Shown here piece after piece: positions 7,668 to 16,481 of a stretch of DNA of 64,000 nucleotides. The position numbers were made by a program, and so were the translations under genes. The stretch lies in the NCBI RefSeq assembly GCF_900107535.1, contig NZ_FNRA01000016.1:1-64000 (forward strand), in the 5' to 3' direction. The notes under the pieces are model-generated. The model saw nothing but the letters and a program-made list of their open reading frames with translations, was not told the DNA's origin and ran no database searches. This stretch comes from Pedobacter hartonius. Lineage in GTDB: Bacteria > Bacteroidota > Bacteroidia > Sphingobacteriales > Sphingobacteriaceae. Position 1 is the stretch's first letter, and each line of letters opens with the position of its first letter.

Positions 7668-7686
7668 AACTGCTTTGTTTTGCTCA

Positions 7687-7731
7687 TCAATTTAGATAGG
7701 ATTAGACTTTTAGGCTAGGGCCAGCTGTCCC
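7687..7731 (-). promoter_or_regulatory. Shared operator plus -7 box, copy 3
   Basis: GGGCCAGCTGTCCC at 7718-7731 is identical to copy 1. Reading the minus strand, TAAATTGA (7694-7687) follows after exactly 23 nt, and the start codon of the set A gene follows at 7667. The flanking sequence between operator and -7 box is not conserved with copy 1, so the constant spacing is functional rather than a recent duplication. Confidence 0.6.
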
Positions 7732-7799
7732 ATAATCTGTATACTGATTATTTTGAGAAGCTTAATTTTTAACTTAGGTATAAGCAATTTTATAAAATT

Positions 7800-8660
7800 A
7801 TGAAGGTTAAATTTTTTTCTGACTACGAGCGTTCTGAAAATTTGTTACGCCGGTTCACCGCCAATTACAGGGTATATGATAATGAAATAACGTTTACCAC
7901 AGCCGATGATTACGATTTTGCAGTGGCTTTTAACCGTTCGGATGAAACGATCAGGCAAGGGGCAAAGATCATTACTGTGATTCAGGAGCCATCCTGGAGC
8001 GAAGCTCATCAGTATAAGACTTTTCTCAGGGGTAGCGACTATATCATTGTACATGACACTGATCTTTTTGAACGGACTAACGGCGTAAAACTTGGAGGTA
8101 AAATAATTGAATCACCGTCCTATATGTTTTATGACGACCGTATCCACCATTCTTTTTTTGCCCATACAGAAGATATTAAAAAACAGAAGAAGCTGTCAAT
8201 GATCGTTTCTGCATTGTATTTCAGCCATGCCAATTACCGCAAACGAATTGCTGTGCTGAGTAAGATCCTGGACTCAGATCTGGATATTGATATCTACGGA
8301 AGAGGATTCAATATATCTGATCCGAGATACAAAGGTCAAATACAGTATAAACATACTGCACTTTTGCCTTATGAATATTCCATCGCCATAGAAAACTGCA
8401 ATGAGAAGAATTACATTTCTGAAAAATTTGTGGATTGTACCCTCTGTAATACGATGCCCATCTATAATGGTGCGCCAAACATTTCTGATGTGTACGATGA
8501 CCGGTATTTCAGAACGATAAATATTGATAGCCCCGGGATTGTTGATGAGATCAGAGAGATCATATCCGAACCTGCACCAGCATCGGCAGTGAACAGGGAG
8601 ATTTATTTTGACAGGTATAATTTGTACACCAAACTAAAGGAAATTATTTTCAATGATTGA
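7800..8660 (+). CDS. GT10 alpha-fucosyltransferase-like protein, copy 1
   Basis: This 286-aa protein has the GT10 signature in its C-terminal half: YEYSIAIENC (191-200), then KNYISEKFVDC and MPIYNGAPN (219-227). This is the nucleotide-sugar binding region found in bacterial alpha-1,3-fucosyltransferases, which use GDP-fucose. The N-terminal half (FFSDYE, VIQEPSWS, SPSYMFYDD) matches the sister at 9859. There is no membrane anchor and no heptad-repeat tail, unlike the Helicobacter enzymes. It is divergent from the set A/B/A operon. GDP-fucose use is known for the family and inferred here. Confidence 0.8.
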   Translation: MKVKFFSDYERSENLLRRFTANYRVYDNEITFTTADDYDFAVAFNRSDETIRQGAKIITVIQEPSWSEAHQYKTFLRGSDYIIVHDTDLFERTNGVKLGGKIIESPSYMFYDDRIHHSFFAHTEDIKKQKKLSMIVSALYFSHANYRKRIAVLSKILDSDLDIDIYGRGFNISDPRYKGQIQYKHTALLPYEYSIAIENCNEKNYISEKFVDCTLCNTMPIYNGAPNISDVYDDRYFRTINIDSPGIVDEIREIISEPAPASAVNREIYFDRYNLYTKLKEIIFND

Positions 8661-8775
8661 CCCTTTAAGAGATGGGTTAAATAGAGGAGGTAATCATGAA
8701 TGGGTACAAGCATATGGTCATGCTGGAAAGCTGCGATTGCACGTTATATGTGTTATGGTGGAAGCTGGAAAATAA
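8653..8775 (+). CDS. Possible 40-aa ORF or gene remnant overlapping the GT10 stop
   Basis: An ATG inside the GT10 stop region opens a 40-codon frame (MIDPLRDGLNRGGNHEWVQA near its start). A second 33-codon frame at 8696-8797 starts behind GAGGAGGT, an unusually good Shine-Dalgarno for this phylum, in which such sites are generally weak. The two frames overlap, so at most one is real. The GGNHEW stretch may be a fragment of a larger lost protein. I cannot assign a function, and neither may be expressed. Confidence 0.25.
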   Translation: MIDPLRDGLNRGGNHEWVQAYGHAGKLRLHVICVMVEAGK

Positions 8776-8847
8776 TATAATTTCACAGGGTAACTAATAC
8801 ACCAATTATTATCTCTACATTTGTGCTTTAATTATAATAAAAATACA

Positions 8848-9039
8848 ATGCAAGAAGGAGTAGTAAAATTTTTTAATGAAACTAAAGGTTTCGGATTTAT
8901 TGTACCAGCTAATGGTGATAGTGAAATCTTTGTTCATTCAACAGGCCTGATGGCTAGCATCCGTGAGAACGATAAAGTTACTTATGATGTAGAAGATGGC
9001 CGTAAAGGTCTTAACGCAGTTAATGTTCAGTTAGTATAA
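8848..9039 (+). CDS. Cold-shock protein (CspA family)
   Basis: This 63-aa single cold-shock domain starts at the ATG at 8848; the frame also extends upstream to 8821 through a TTG but that part is not conserved. RNP1-like KGFGFIVP and RNP2-like IFVHST motifs are clear. It binds single-stranded nucleic acid and acts as an RNA chaperone. It stands between two glycosyltransferase modules but is a housekeeping type. A perfect -7 box TACATTTG lies at 8816-8823, giving a leader of about 20 nt, and a strong terminator follows. Confidence 0.95.
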   Translation: MQEGVVKFFNETKGFGFIVPANGDSEIFVHSTGLMASIRENDKVTYDVEDGRKGLNAVNVQLV

Positions 9040-9062
9040 CTATACAGTATATTAATTAAAAA

Positions 9063-9091
9063 ACCGGCTATTCACATAGCCGGTTTTTTTT
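9063..9091. terminator. Bidirectional intrinsic terminator after the cold-shock gene
   Basis: ACCGGCTAT (9063-9071), loop TCAC, ATAGCCGGT (9076-9084), then T-run to 9091. An A-run precedes the stem, so it can also terminate the convergent set A gene ending at 9090. Confidence 0.9.
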
Positions 9092-9734
9092 ATGGGCGAA
9101 TATTCTTTTTATGTCTTGGATTTTCAAAGGCCTTTATTGTTGTATTCTCAGCATGTAGAATAGCTACAAACCCATTGATATAATCATGCGCAAATACTTT
9201 TGCCCCCGGTTGCTGGATGAAATCATCATCTTCCCCGGTTTGCAAGTCCTTAAACGGATGCTTTTTCCAATAGGTTTTCCAATATCCTAATGTTGCTCCA
9301 TTCAGCCACACTCTTGAATTGGGATTATTTCTATTATGGGCATCTCCCTGCCAGAACTTGTTCATTATGGGAGAAAAATAGTGTACATGCCTGATACCCG
9401 TAATGTCTGCACCTGTTGTAAACAGGAAGTTCACCTGCTGGCTGATCCAGTCCGGAGCATGCCAGTCGTCATCATCCCAATGCATGATGATATCTCCCTC
9501 AGTCAGCCCAATTGCCACATTTCTTTTGATACCTATGGTTCCTAGCGGGTCATAATAGTAATACCTGATCCGGTCGTCTGCCTGGATCATATCTTTTATC
9601 GATGCTTTTCCATCATCAATAATCACCAGTTCTTTATTGGGATAATTCTGCTGTATAAAATAGTCTATTGCAAAGGGGATATATTTTTCCCTGTTGGCAG
9701 TAGGCATAATACATGATACCAGGGGTAGATTCAT
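9090..9734 (-). CDS. GT2-type glycosyltransferase, set A, copy 5
   Basis: This 214-aa enzyme has the set A plan: MNLPLVSCIMPTANR, IDDG near 39-42, WDDDDW at 86-91, GEDDDFI and FENPRHKK. It is a single-gene minus-strand unit between the cold-shock terminator and operator copy 4, divergent from the second GT10-like gene. The acceptor half (HNRNNPNSRVWLNG) resembles copy 3 at 5622. The pair of set A and GT10 in divergent orientation repeats the arrangement at 7023/7800, pointing to duplication of a whole module. Confidence 0.87.
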   Translation of the reverse strand: MNLPLVSCIMPTANREKYIPFAIDYFIQQNYPNKELVIIDDGKASIKDMIQADDRIRYYYYDPLGTIGIKRNVAIGLTEGDIIMHWDDDDWHAPDWISQQVNFLFTTGADITGIRHVHYFSPIMNKFWQGDAHNRNNPNSRVWLNGATLGYWKTYWKKHPFKDLQTGEDDDFIQQPGAKVFAHDYINGFVAILHAENTTIKAFENPRHKKNIRP

Positions 9735-9746
9735 AGTTTTTTTAAG

Positions 9747-9791
9747 ACAAATTAAGAAGGTTTGTCTGGTGATACCAGAGACAAAAGTCCC
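9747..9791 (-). promoter_or_regulatory. Shared operator plus -7 box, copy 4
   Basis: GAGACAAAAGTCCC lies at 9778-9791, and on the minus strand TAATTTGT (9754-9747) follows after 23 nt. The right half GTCCCATAA is identical to the other copies. The left half diverges but keeps the palindrome (GAGAC/GTCCC). A start codon follows at 9734. Confidence 0.55.
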
Positions 9792-9858
9792 ATAATGGGA
9801 GTATGCATTTAAGCTTAATAAACTATGCTTAAATTAGAAATGACCAATATGTTAATCA

Positions 9859-10725
9859 ATGACGATCAAGTTTTTTTCTAACTACAGCTCTTCTGAAAGT
9901 CTGTTAAAAAGATTTATGGCTAATTATGTTGTTCAGGACAATTTACTGGATTTCACAATAGCAGAAAATTATGATTATGCAGTAGTCTTTAACCGGACGG
10001 ATGAATTTATCCTCCCGTCTGCAAAAATAATTACAGTTATCCAGGAGCCGTCCTGGAGCAAAGTTCATGAAAATCCTTCCTTCCTGACCGGGAGTGATTA
10101 CCTTATTATTCATGATGCAGAACTGTTTGAGCGGTCGCTGGGCTTGAAATTAGGAGGCCAGGTGATTGAATCCCCATCTTATATGTTTTACGATGACAAG
10201 GTGGATAAATCATTTTTTCATTATGCTGCGAGTACCGCTAAAGTAAAGAAATTATCAATTATCATATCCTATCTCAATAAGCCCACCGGCATTTATCAGA
10301 AGCGTTTCGGACTACTGAACAAAATATTGGAATCAGATCTTGACATAGATATCTATGGCTGGAGATTATCAATAGATGACCGTAGGTTTAAAGGATATGT
10401 GGATTACAAGTTCACAGCTTTACTGCCTTATGAGTACTCCATAGCAATAGAAAATTCTGAAGAGAAAAATTACATCACCGAAAAGTTTGTGGATTGTGTG
10501 CTTTGCAATACCGTACCGATATACCATGGGGCTCCAAATGTCAGTGAGGTGTACAATAACAGATATTTTAGAAAGATAAATCTGGATAGTCCAACGGTGA
10601 TTGATGATATCAAACAGATTATAGCTGAGCCGCCACCATATAGTACGGTTAACAAAGCATTATATTTTAATAAATACAACTTGTACAGGAAGTTGAAGGA
10701 AATCATTCTTCCTGGCACTCCCTGA
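9859..10725 (+). CDS. GT10 alpha-fucosyltransferase-like protein, copy 2
   Basis: This 288-aa paralog of the product at 7800 has the signature YEYSIAIENS, NYITEKFVDC and VPIYHGAPN, closer to the classical GT10 consensus (IENS, YITEK) than copy 1. The N-terminal half is also shared. It is followed 63 bp later by a set E gene, likely in one transcript. It is soluble. Use of GDP-fucose is inferred from the family. Confidence 0.82.
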   Translation: MTIKFFSNYSSSESLLKRFMANYVVQDNLLDFTIAENYDYAVVFNRTDEFILPSAKIITVIQEPSWSKVHENPSFLTGSDYLIIHDAELFERSLGLKLGGQVIESPSYMFYDDKVDKSFFHYAASTAKVKKLSIIISYLNKPTGIYQKRFGLLNKILESDLDIDIYGWRLSIDDRRFKGYVDYKFTALLPYEYSIAIENSEEKNYITEKFVDCVLCNTVPIYHGAPNVSEVYNNRYFRKINLDSPTVIDDIKQIIAEPPPYSTVNKALYFNKYNLYRKLKEIILPGTP

Positions 10726-10788
10726 ACATCCGCAATTCGACAAATAAGAATTTGCTTGTAAGCATCTATAACCTATAAAATAATACGA

Positions 10789-11502
10789 ATGAAAAAATAC
10801 CTAATCAGTTATGGCGATGATGCTTTTGCATCACAAAGAGAATTTTTTAGAGAGACCGCGCTGGCATCAGCATTTTTTGATGAGGTCACCATATTTACCC
10901 GTGGTGATATCAGGCAGGATTTTGCTGACCAGGTTGGTGAAACACTGGATCTTCGCAGAGGTGGGGGATACTGGTTGTGGAAACCATATTTCGTGAAGAA
11001 GGTGCTGGATAAAATTGAAGAAAATGATGTTCTGGTATATTGTGATGCGGGATGTATGATTAACATATCCGGAAAAGAACGTTTCAATGAGTATTTGAAT
11101 ATGCTGGCCGAGTCACCAACAGGAACTATAGATTTCGAACTGCCCCACAAAGAGTATGAATATACAAAACGCGAGGTGTTTGACTATTTCGATTCCTCAG
11201 AAGAAACCATTAATTCCAACCAGCTGATGGCTACAGTGGTAATTTTGAAAAAATGTGCCTATACCACTATGTTGGTTAATGAGTGGTACGAAGCTGCCTG
11301 CGATAACCCATTTCTGTTTACTGATGAGCTGATCGTACTTCCACAGCATGAGAATTTCATTTCCAACCGATATGACCAAAGTGTATTTAGTATTATTCGC
11401 AAAGAATACGGGGCTAATATTATTCCTGATGAGACATATTTTTTAGACTTTTTGCGGGAAGGGTTAAGGTTCCCTTTCTGGGCAACAAGGCTTAGGAGAT
11501 AG
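10789..11502 (+). CDS. Putative glycosyltransferase, set E (WLWKP), copy 1
   Basis: This 237-aa protein begins MKKYLISYGDD, has GGGYWLWKP (58-66) and VYCDAGC (83-89), where the Asp is the likely metal or sugar-nucleotide ligand, then QLMATVVILKK and RYDQSVFSIIRK. Proteins with G-YW-WKP followed by a Y-x-D-A-G motif are common in bacterial surface-glycan loci, where they are treated as GT-A-like glycosyltransferases. The sugar is not known. It follows the GT10 gene. A paralog at 16482 lies beyond the two glycoside hydrolases. Confidence 0.65.
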   Translation: MKKYLISYGDDAFASQREFFRETALASAFFDEVTIFTRGDIRQDFADQVGETLDLRRGGGYWLWKPYFVKKVLDKIEENDVLVYCDAGCMINISGKERFNEYLNMLAESPTGTIDFELPHKEYEYTKREVFDYFDSSEETINSNQLMATVVILKKCAYTTMLVNEWYEAACDNPFLFTDELIVLPQHENFISNRYDQSVFSIIRKEYGANIIPDETYFLDFLREGLRFPFWATRLRR

Positions 11503-11545
11503 AAACAGAAATTATTTGTATTTAATATTCGCAGGCGATGCTGCC

Positions 11546-11625
11546 GCTAAAACATTTTAACTTGATATAACTGTCTTTTAGATATTTATGCTTCTTTTTT
11601 TAGAGGTTATATCTCTATATATTCG
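11546..11625 (+). promoter_or_regulatory. 80-bp upstream block shared with 16350-16429
   Basis: The block starts GCTAAAACATTTTAAC and ends with TATATATTCG, a -7-like box. It aligns without gaps with 16350-16429: 52 of 80 positions agree by my count, with the two ends nearly identical. It drives the glycoside hydrolase at 11645. Its start resembles a LacI-type AAAC-N-GTTT operator. Co-regulation of the hydrolase and the second set E gene is inferred. Confidence 0.45.
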
Positions 11626-11644
11626 TACAACCAAATATTAAAAC

Positions 11645-13846
11645 ATGAAACCATTAGTAACAATAATATTGTTATTTCAGTTAACGCTTTCTTTAGCTCA
11701 GAACAAGATTGCATCCCTGCCTGTATGGAAAGACGATAAAAATAAAATTAAATCAGACTGGCTGCTGAATAAGACCACTGCCCGGGCTGAAATTTACCAA
11801 AGTGCAGATCACAAGAACATCATTTTAGACAATGGGCTGCTTAAACGATCTTTCCGTTTACAGCCCAACCTTGCCTGTACCGATTTTAGCAACCTTAGCA
11901 ATGGTCAGCAGCTTTTAAGAGCAGTAAGTGCTGAAGCAAGACTTACTATTAACGGCAAAATCTATAATGTTGGCGGATTGTACGGCCAAAAGGAAAAAGC
12001 ATATTTAAAAGAAGAATGGATTGATAGTTTAACCTCTAAAGCTGCTGATTTTCAGTATAAATCTTATGCAGTATCGGCTATCACTCCATATGTAAACTGG
12101 AAATATACTGGTAAGCTATGGGCCGCCAATAAATTACAGCCTGCAGGTAAAATGCTGAGCTTACAATTTGAATCTGATTTGCCTGCATTGAAAGGCATCA
12201 TTGTAGCGGTCAATTATGAACTGTATGACGGTATTCCTCTGGTTTGTAAATGGATTAAAATTGATAACAAAAGTTCGGTAAAGATAAAACTGGATAAAGT
12301 GGTAAATGAAATTCTGGCTGCTCATGAAGAGGAATCTTCCGTTGAAGGGGCTGCCTCAAAAATGATGACACCTCATGGAATATATGTAGAGAGCAATTAC
12401 GCCTATAATAATGCGATGAATGCGCGTCTTTCCGATCAGACTACCAATTGGAAGACCGATTCAACTTATACCTCGCAGGTAAGTTATTTGTTAAAGACGC
12501 CTTGTTTACTGGAAGTTTATCCGCCTGTCGGCCCTGGCATAGAACTGTCCGACGGGCAAAGTTTTAAATCGATCAGAACTAACGAATTATTATTGGATAG
12601 TTACGACAGAGAGCGCAATGGACTTGGACAGCGAATGATGTACCGTAAACTCGCACCGTGGGCCACTCAAAACCCGATATATTTATTTGTTAAGAGTTTT
12701 GACGAAAGGATATTCAAAAATGCCGTAGATCAGTGCGCAGCTGTGGGTTACGAAATGCTGATCATTAGTTTTCACACCGGCTTTAATATGGAAGATATTT
12801 CTGAAGGAAATATTAAGTATTGCAAGGAACTTGCAGATTACGCCCACAGTAAAGGAATACAGGTGGGGGGCTATTCCTTACTGGCCAGCAGAAGAATCAG
12901 CGATGCTGAAGACGTAATTGATCCTAAAACAGGTAAGCCGGATGTGCATGCAATGTATGGGAAGTCGCCTTGCCTGGGGAGTAAATGGGGACTTGAATAT
13001 TTTCGCAAATTGAAAGAGTTCCTCAAAAGAACGGGCTTCGATGAATTTGATCAGGATGGTGCTTATCCTGGAGATGTTTGTGCCTCCACTACACACCCTG
13101 GTCATAAAGGGTTAGATGATTCCCAATGGACTCAAATTGAGTTGCAAAAGGAATATTACAGATGGTGTGCCGAAAATGGAATATTTGTAAATACTCCGGA
13201 TTGGTATTTCCTGGATGGTGGAAGTAAATGTGCGCTGGGATACAGGGAAGTCAACTTCTCTTTACCGCGCGCTCAGCAGATTATACTTAACCGTCAGAAT
13301 ATCTATGACGCTACCTGGGAGAAAATGCCCTCTATGGGATGGGGGTTTGTGCCATTGACCCAGTATCATGGGGGCGGTGCCGCGGCAACTCTAGAGCCGA
13401 TGTCTGAGCATCTCGATGCATATGAGCAATTGATGATGCAATACTTCGGTTCTGGCGTCCAGGCATGTTACCTTGGTACAAGATTATACGACACTGATCA
13501 AACGAAAAAACTGGTGACTGACGTAATTACCTGGTATAAGAAATACCGTACAATATTGAATTCGCAGATTATCCATTTGCGAAGGGCTGATGGAAGAGAC
13601 TGGGATGGTATCTTACATGTTGATCCTAATGGAAAGGAAAAAGGTTTGGCGATGTTATACAATCCGTTAAATGAACCGATCACCAGAAAGGTAAGCCTGC
13701 CACTTTATTATACCGGTTTAAAAGGTAAAGCAGCTATCAGGGATAAGGAAGGAATCTCCAAACCCTATTCCATTGATAAGGATAATAACGTAATTTACGA
13801 TGTAGTGATTCCGGCTAATGGTTATACCTGGCTCGTGATCGAATAG
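11645..13846 (+). CDS. Secreted alpha-galactosidase-like glycoside hydrolase
   Basis: This 733-aa protein has a signal peptide (residues 1-18, cut after SLAQ). A beta-rich N-terminal half (about 40-340) is followed by a TIM-barrel-like half with YEMLIISFHTGFN and then FDEFDQDGAYPGD (about 464-476), whose aspartates are candidates for the catalytic residues, as in clan GH-D enzymes. A C-terminal beta domain follows. The overall plan resembles the alpha-galactosidase group of clan GH-D, but the exact family is uncertain. It acts in the periplasm or at the surface on alpha-linked glycans. It is a single gene with its own promoter and terminator. Confidence 0.6.
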   Translation: MKPLVTIILLFQLTLSLAQNKIASLPVWKDDKNKIKSDWLLNKTTARAEIYQSADHKNIILDNGLLKRSFRLQPNLACTDFSNLSNGQQLLRAVSAEARLTINGKIYNVGGLYGQKEKAYLKEEWIDSLTSKAADFQYKSYAVSAITPYVNWKYTGKLWAANKLQPAGKMLSLQFESDLPALKGIIVAVNYELYDGIPLVCKWIKIDNKSSVKIKLDKVVNEILAAHEEESSVEGAASKMMTPHGIYVESNYAYNNAMNARLSDQTTNWKTDSTYTSQVSYLLKTPCLLEVYPPVGPGIELSDGQSFKSIRTNELLLDSYDRERNGLGQRMMYRKLAPWATQNPIYLFVKSFDERIFKNAVDQCAAVGYEMLIISFHTGFNMEDISEGNIKYCKELADYAHSKGIQVGGYSLLASRRISDAEDVIDPKTGKPDVHAMYGKSPCLGSKWGLEYFRKLKEFLKRTGFDEFDQDGAYPGDVCASTTHPGHKGLDDSQWTQIELQKEYYRWCAENGIFVNTPDWYFLDGGSKCALGYREVNFSLPRAQQIILNRQNIYDATWEKMPSMGWGFVPLTQYHGGGAAATLEPMSEHLDAYEQLMMQYFGSGVQACYLGTRLYDTDQTKKLVTDVITWYKKYRTILNSQIIHLRRADGRDWDGILHVDPNGKEKGLAMLYNPLNEPITRKVSLPLYYTGLKGKAAIRDKEGISKPYSIDKDNNVIYDVVIPANGYTWLVIE

Positions 13847-13870
13847 ATAATTTTAACATCTACCTATAAA

Positions 13871-13900
13871 ACGCATCGGCAAATCTGCCGGTGCGTTTTT
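13871..13900 (+). terminator. Intrinsic terminator after the glycoside hydrolase
   Basis: ACGCATCGGCA (13871-13881), loop AATC, TGCCGGTGCGT (13886-13896), then TTTT. One T:G wobble is present in the stem. Confidence 0.88.
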
Positions 13901-14037
13901 GTTTCAACCCCATGATAAACAGAATAAGGGTTAGTTGAGGTATGAGGCTTCGGAGCTGTAATAATTTCATATAAGTATTACAGCAATTCCCGTTTGTAGA
14001 TTTCATCTGAAATTATGCAAAACAGAAGATATCCAAC

Positions 14038-14087
14038 GGGACAAAAGTCACAATTTAAGCACTGCCTGCATCAGGGCAGTGCTTAAA
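14038..14087. terminator. Perfect 13-bp hairpin beside a weak operator-like match
   Basis: TTTAAGCACTGCC (14054-14066) pairs with GGCAGTGCTTAAA (14075-14087) over an 8-nt loop. It lies just past the stop of the GH97 gene and probably terminates it. Immediately before it, GGGACAAAAGTCAC (14038-14051) resembles the island's 14-bp operator, but it lies between convergent genes, so the match may be chance. Confidence 0.6.
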
Positions 14088-14095
14088 TCAAATGT

Positions 14096-16063
14096 TTACC
14101 TGGCGTTCTTCGTCACCAGCTTGATTTGGGCAACATAACCACCACTGCCAGCCATTTTAATAGTAACCGAACCTCTTGAATTAACGATCTGTTTGTTTTT
14201 CACAAGTATCGTAGGGTTAGTGCCAGCATCCTTTGCGTCGGTCCAGGAGGTCAGTTCATATACCCCTTTAGGAAGAAAATTCAGCTTAATCTTCAATACC
14301 CTTGGCAAACTGTTTGTCATTGCTCCAATAAAATAGTCATTTCCCGTTCTTTTGACCAATGCAATGTGTTCTCCCGGATAACCAGACAATACATGGATAT
14401 CGTCCCAAACCGTAGGTACAACCTTCAGGAAATCTGCCCCAGGCTGATTCAATATATTATCAGGGTGTTCACAATTCACCGTCAAAGGGCTTTCATAGAT
14501 GACAAACTTGGACAACTCTGCACAGCGTGTATTCATTACTTTGGTCGGAAGAGAGCCCTCCTTGAATTGTGCTTTGGTTATATTTAAGAATCCTCCCGGA
14601 GTATAATCCATTTGTCCGGCAAGCATCCGGGTGAAGGGCAGCGTCACATTATGTTCTGGTAATAACTTGGTGGAGAATTTTGACCATTCTTCGCCCATGA
14701 CCCCTTCGCGGGTGATCATGTTCGGATAGGTCCTGATGATCCCGTCCGGTTTATAGGCTCCGTGGAAGTCAACCAGCAGGTGATGCGCTGCGGCTTCTTC
14801 GATGATCTTTTTGTACCAGTTTACCATTTCCTGATCGTCACGGTCCATAAAGTCAATTTTGATACCAGCAACGCCCCATTTCTCATATAAAGCGAAAGCT
14901 TCTTTAAAGTTGTTCTTCCTGTTTACATCTGAGCTGTAGATCCAAAGCCATAAGCGAACATTTTTTTGTTTGGCATAGTTTAAAAGCTCCGGCATGTCCA
15001 GTTGCGGGGCAGCTTTGGTAATATCAGCTTCTGTTTTATTAAATGCCCCGTACCACTGCCAGTCTACAATCATATAAGGCCATCCCTGTGCTGATGCCAG
15101 ATCGATATATTGTTTAATAGTAGGCATATCCTGTTTCACTTCTCCGCTCCACCAGTGATCCCAGGCGCTCATCCCGGGTTTGATCCATGAGACATCTTTT
15201 AATACGCATGGATCGTTTAGATTTTGTATGATTTCTGATTCAATCAGGCTGCCTGGTGTTTTTCCCAGCATGATCACCCGCCATGGGGTATATAAATTAT
15301 CGGAGAAGCGTGCTTTGATCCCGTCTTCCAGTTCAAAAGGCAGAGGAGATAGTTTCGTAACAAGGTTAACCTTGTTGGTGACGCCCTGTCTGTCCATGCC
15401 AATATAAAAACCGGGATAGTTATCAATTTTGGCCTCAGTTATCGCTGCATAATGAGTTTTGTCAACCTCCACCAGGAAAGGCAACCCTGCCTTTGTTAAA
15501 GGATCTATTGAACTTAATAGTTTTGGCAGGAACTGTTCTTCCTGTGGCGAAGAGTATTTTTTGTAATCTGCTACCCATCCTTTAGGATCACCTGAAAAGG
15601 AAAATCCGGTAAGTTCTTTGGTGATGTTCCTGTTGCCAATTCTGGCTTCTGGGAACAACTGGTACCTGAACGCAACACCGTCATCATAAGCGCGCAGTTC
15701 TATGTTTATTTTCCTTCGCAATTCGGATCTCTCTATAAAACTAAGCTGAAGGGATTTATAGTGATCTTTAACCTTTTCGTGTTTCGATCTGATAACAGGT
15801 GTCCATGTTTCGTTGAATTCTGCCTCTTTTTGATTGACAAGCTGAAGATCTGATCCCATATCAGGCTCATTCTGGAATTTAAAGCCCATAGGGGAGCTCA
15901 TGATGATTAGCTTGTCTTTCATCAGCACCCGGTAAGTCAGTTTGTCCTGATTTTTAACTTCAATGTGGATGTCGCCCGATGGCGAAGTAAGTGTTATCGT
16001 TTGTGCATAGCTGAGTGCAGAGCTGGCGCCCAACAGTAAACAGAGCGTAAATTGTTTGATCAT
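14096..16063 (-). CDS. Glycoside hydrolase family 97 (alpha-glucosidase/galactosidase)
   Basis: This 655-aa secreted protein has a signal peptide (1-20, ending SYAQ). The N-terminal beta-super-sandwich (about 22-290) opens with ITLTSPSGDIHIEV, the usual GH97 start. The catalytic barrel carries WDHWWSGEV (301-309), VDWQWYG (333-339), IKIDFMDRDDQ (401-411; D404 is the candidate nucleophile of the retaining subgroup) and TREGVMGEE (451-459; candidate acid/base). This pattern fits the retaining alpha-galactosidase-like branch better than inverting SusB. It is monocistronic here, not in a Sus operon, next to another exo-glycosidase. Confidence 0.92.
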   Translation of the reverse strand: MIKQFTLCLLLGASSALSYAQTITLTSPSGDIHIEVKNQDKLTYRVLMKDKLIIMSSPMGFKFQNEPDMGSDLQLVNQKEAEFNETWTPVIRSKHEKVKDHYKSLQLSFIERSELRRKINIELRAYDDGVAFRYQLFPEARIGNRNITKELTGFSFSGDPKGWVADYKKYSSPQEEQFLPKLLSSIDPLTKAGLPFLVEVDKTHYAAITEAKIDNYPGFYIGMDRQGVTNKVNLVTKLSPLPFELEDGIKARFSDNLYTPWRVIMLGKTPGSLIESEIIQNLNDPCVLKDVSWIKPGMSAWDHWWSGEVKQDMPTIKQYIDLASAQGWPYMIVDWQWYGAFNKTEADITKAAPQLDMPELLNYAKQKNVRLWLWIYSSDVNRKNNFKEAFALYEKWGVAGIKIDFMDRDDQEMVNWYKKIIEEAAAHHLLVDFHGAYKPDGIIRTYPNMITREGVMGEEWSKFSTKLLPEHNVTLPFTRMLAGQMDYTPGGFLNITKAQFKEGSLPTKVMNTRCAELSKFVIYESPLTVNCEHPDNILNQPGADFLKVVPTVWDDIHVLSGYPGEHIALVKRTGNDYFIGAMTNSLPRVLKIKLNFLPKGVYELTSWTDAKDAGTNPTILVKNKQIVNSRGSVTIKMAGSGGYVAQIKLVTKNAR

Positions 16064-16349
16064 ACGTAAGCTTAAATATTTGGTTATCCATTAGATAATG
16101 GTTTATAAAAATAAAGAATATCCATCTTTCATTAATGTTATGAAATGATTTTGCCCTTAAGTGCATTTGCGGACGTGGAATAAGCGAAACATTGATTACT
16201 GGTTAACATTCGATAACTGAATTTCTGTCATCTGTTCGATCACTATTTTGGGTCAATCTGCTAAGAATTTACAACGACCACCAGGTTTAACCCTCGTCTC
16301 TGAAAAATTCAAAAATTATCTCAAAATAATTTTCTTCACTTATACTATT

Positions 16350-16429
16350 GCTAAAACAGTTTAACATCAACCAACTGTTATACAATAATTTATAGCTATT
16401 TGTTGTTGTGGATTAACTATATATATTCG
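16350..16429 (+). promoter_or_regulatory. Upstream block shared with 11546-11625, with -33/-7 promoter
   Basis: The block begins GCTAAAACAGTTTAAC. It contains an inverted repeat (AACAGTT, 11-nt spacer, AACTGTT) and ends with TTTG (16399-16402), 19 nt, TATATTCG (16422-16429), a good Bacteroidota promoter. It drives the set E gene at 16482 through a leader of about 45 nt. The rest of 16064-16349 is the upstream region of the divergent GH97 gene and holds nothing I can name. Confidence 0.5.
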
Positions 16430-16481
16430 TTTAAACAATTAAAATTAAACAAACAATAATCAGCTCTAAAACGGCAATAAT

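Noticed and set aside
245..9734. A diversity-generating retroelement driving the paralog variation
   Set aside because: No reverse transcriptase, template repeat or adenine-biased substitution pattern is visible.
14038..14051. A fifth copy of the 14-bp operator (GGGACAAAAGTCAC)
   Set aside because: It lies between convergent stops with no gene start nearby, so I treat it as probable chance.
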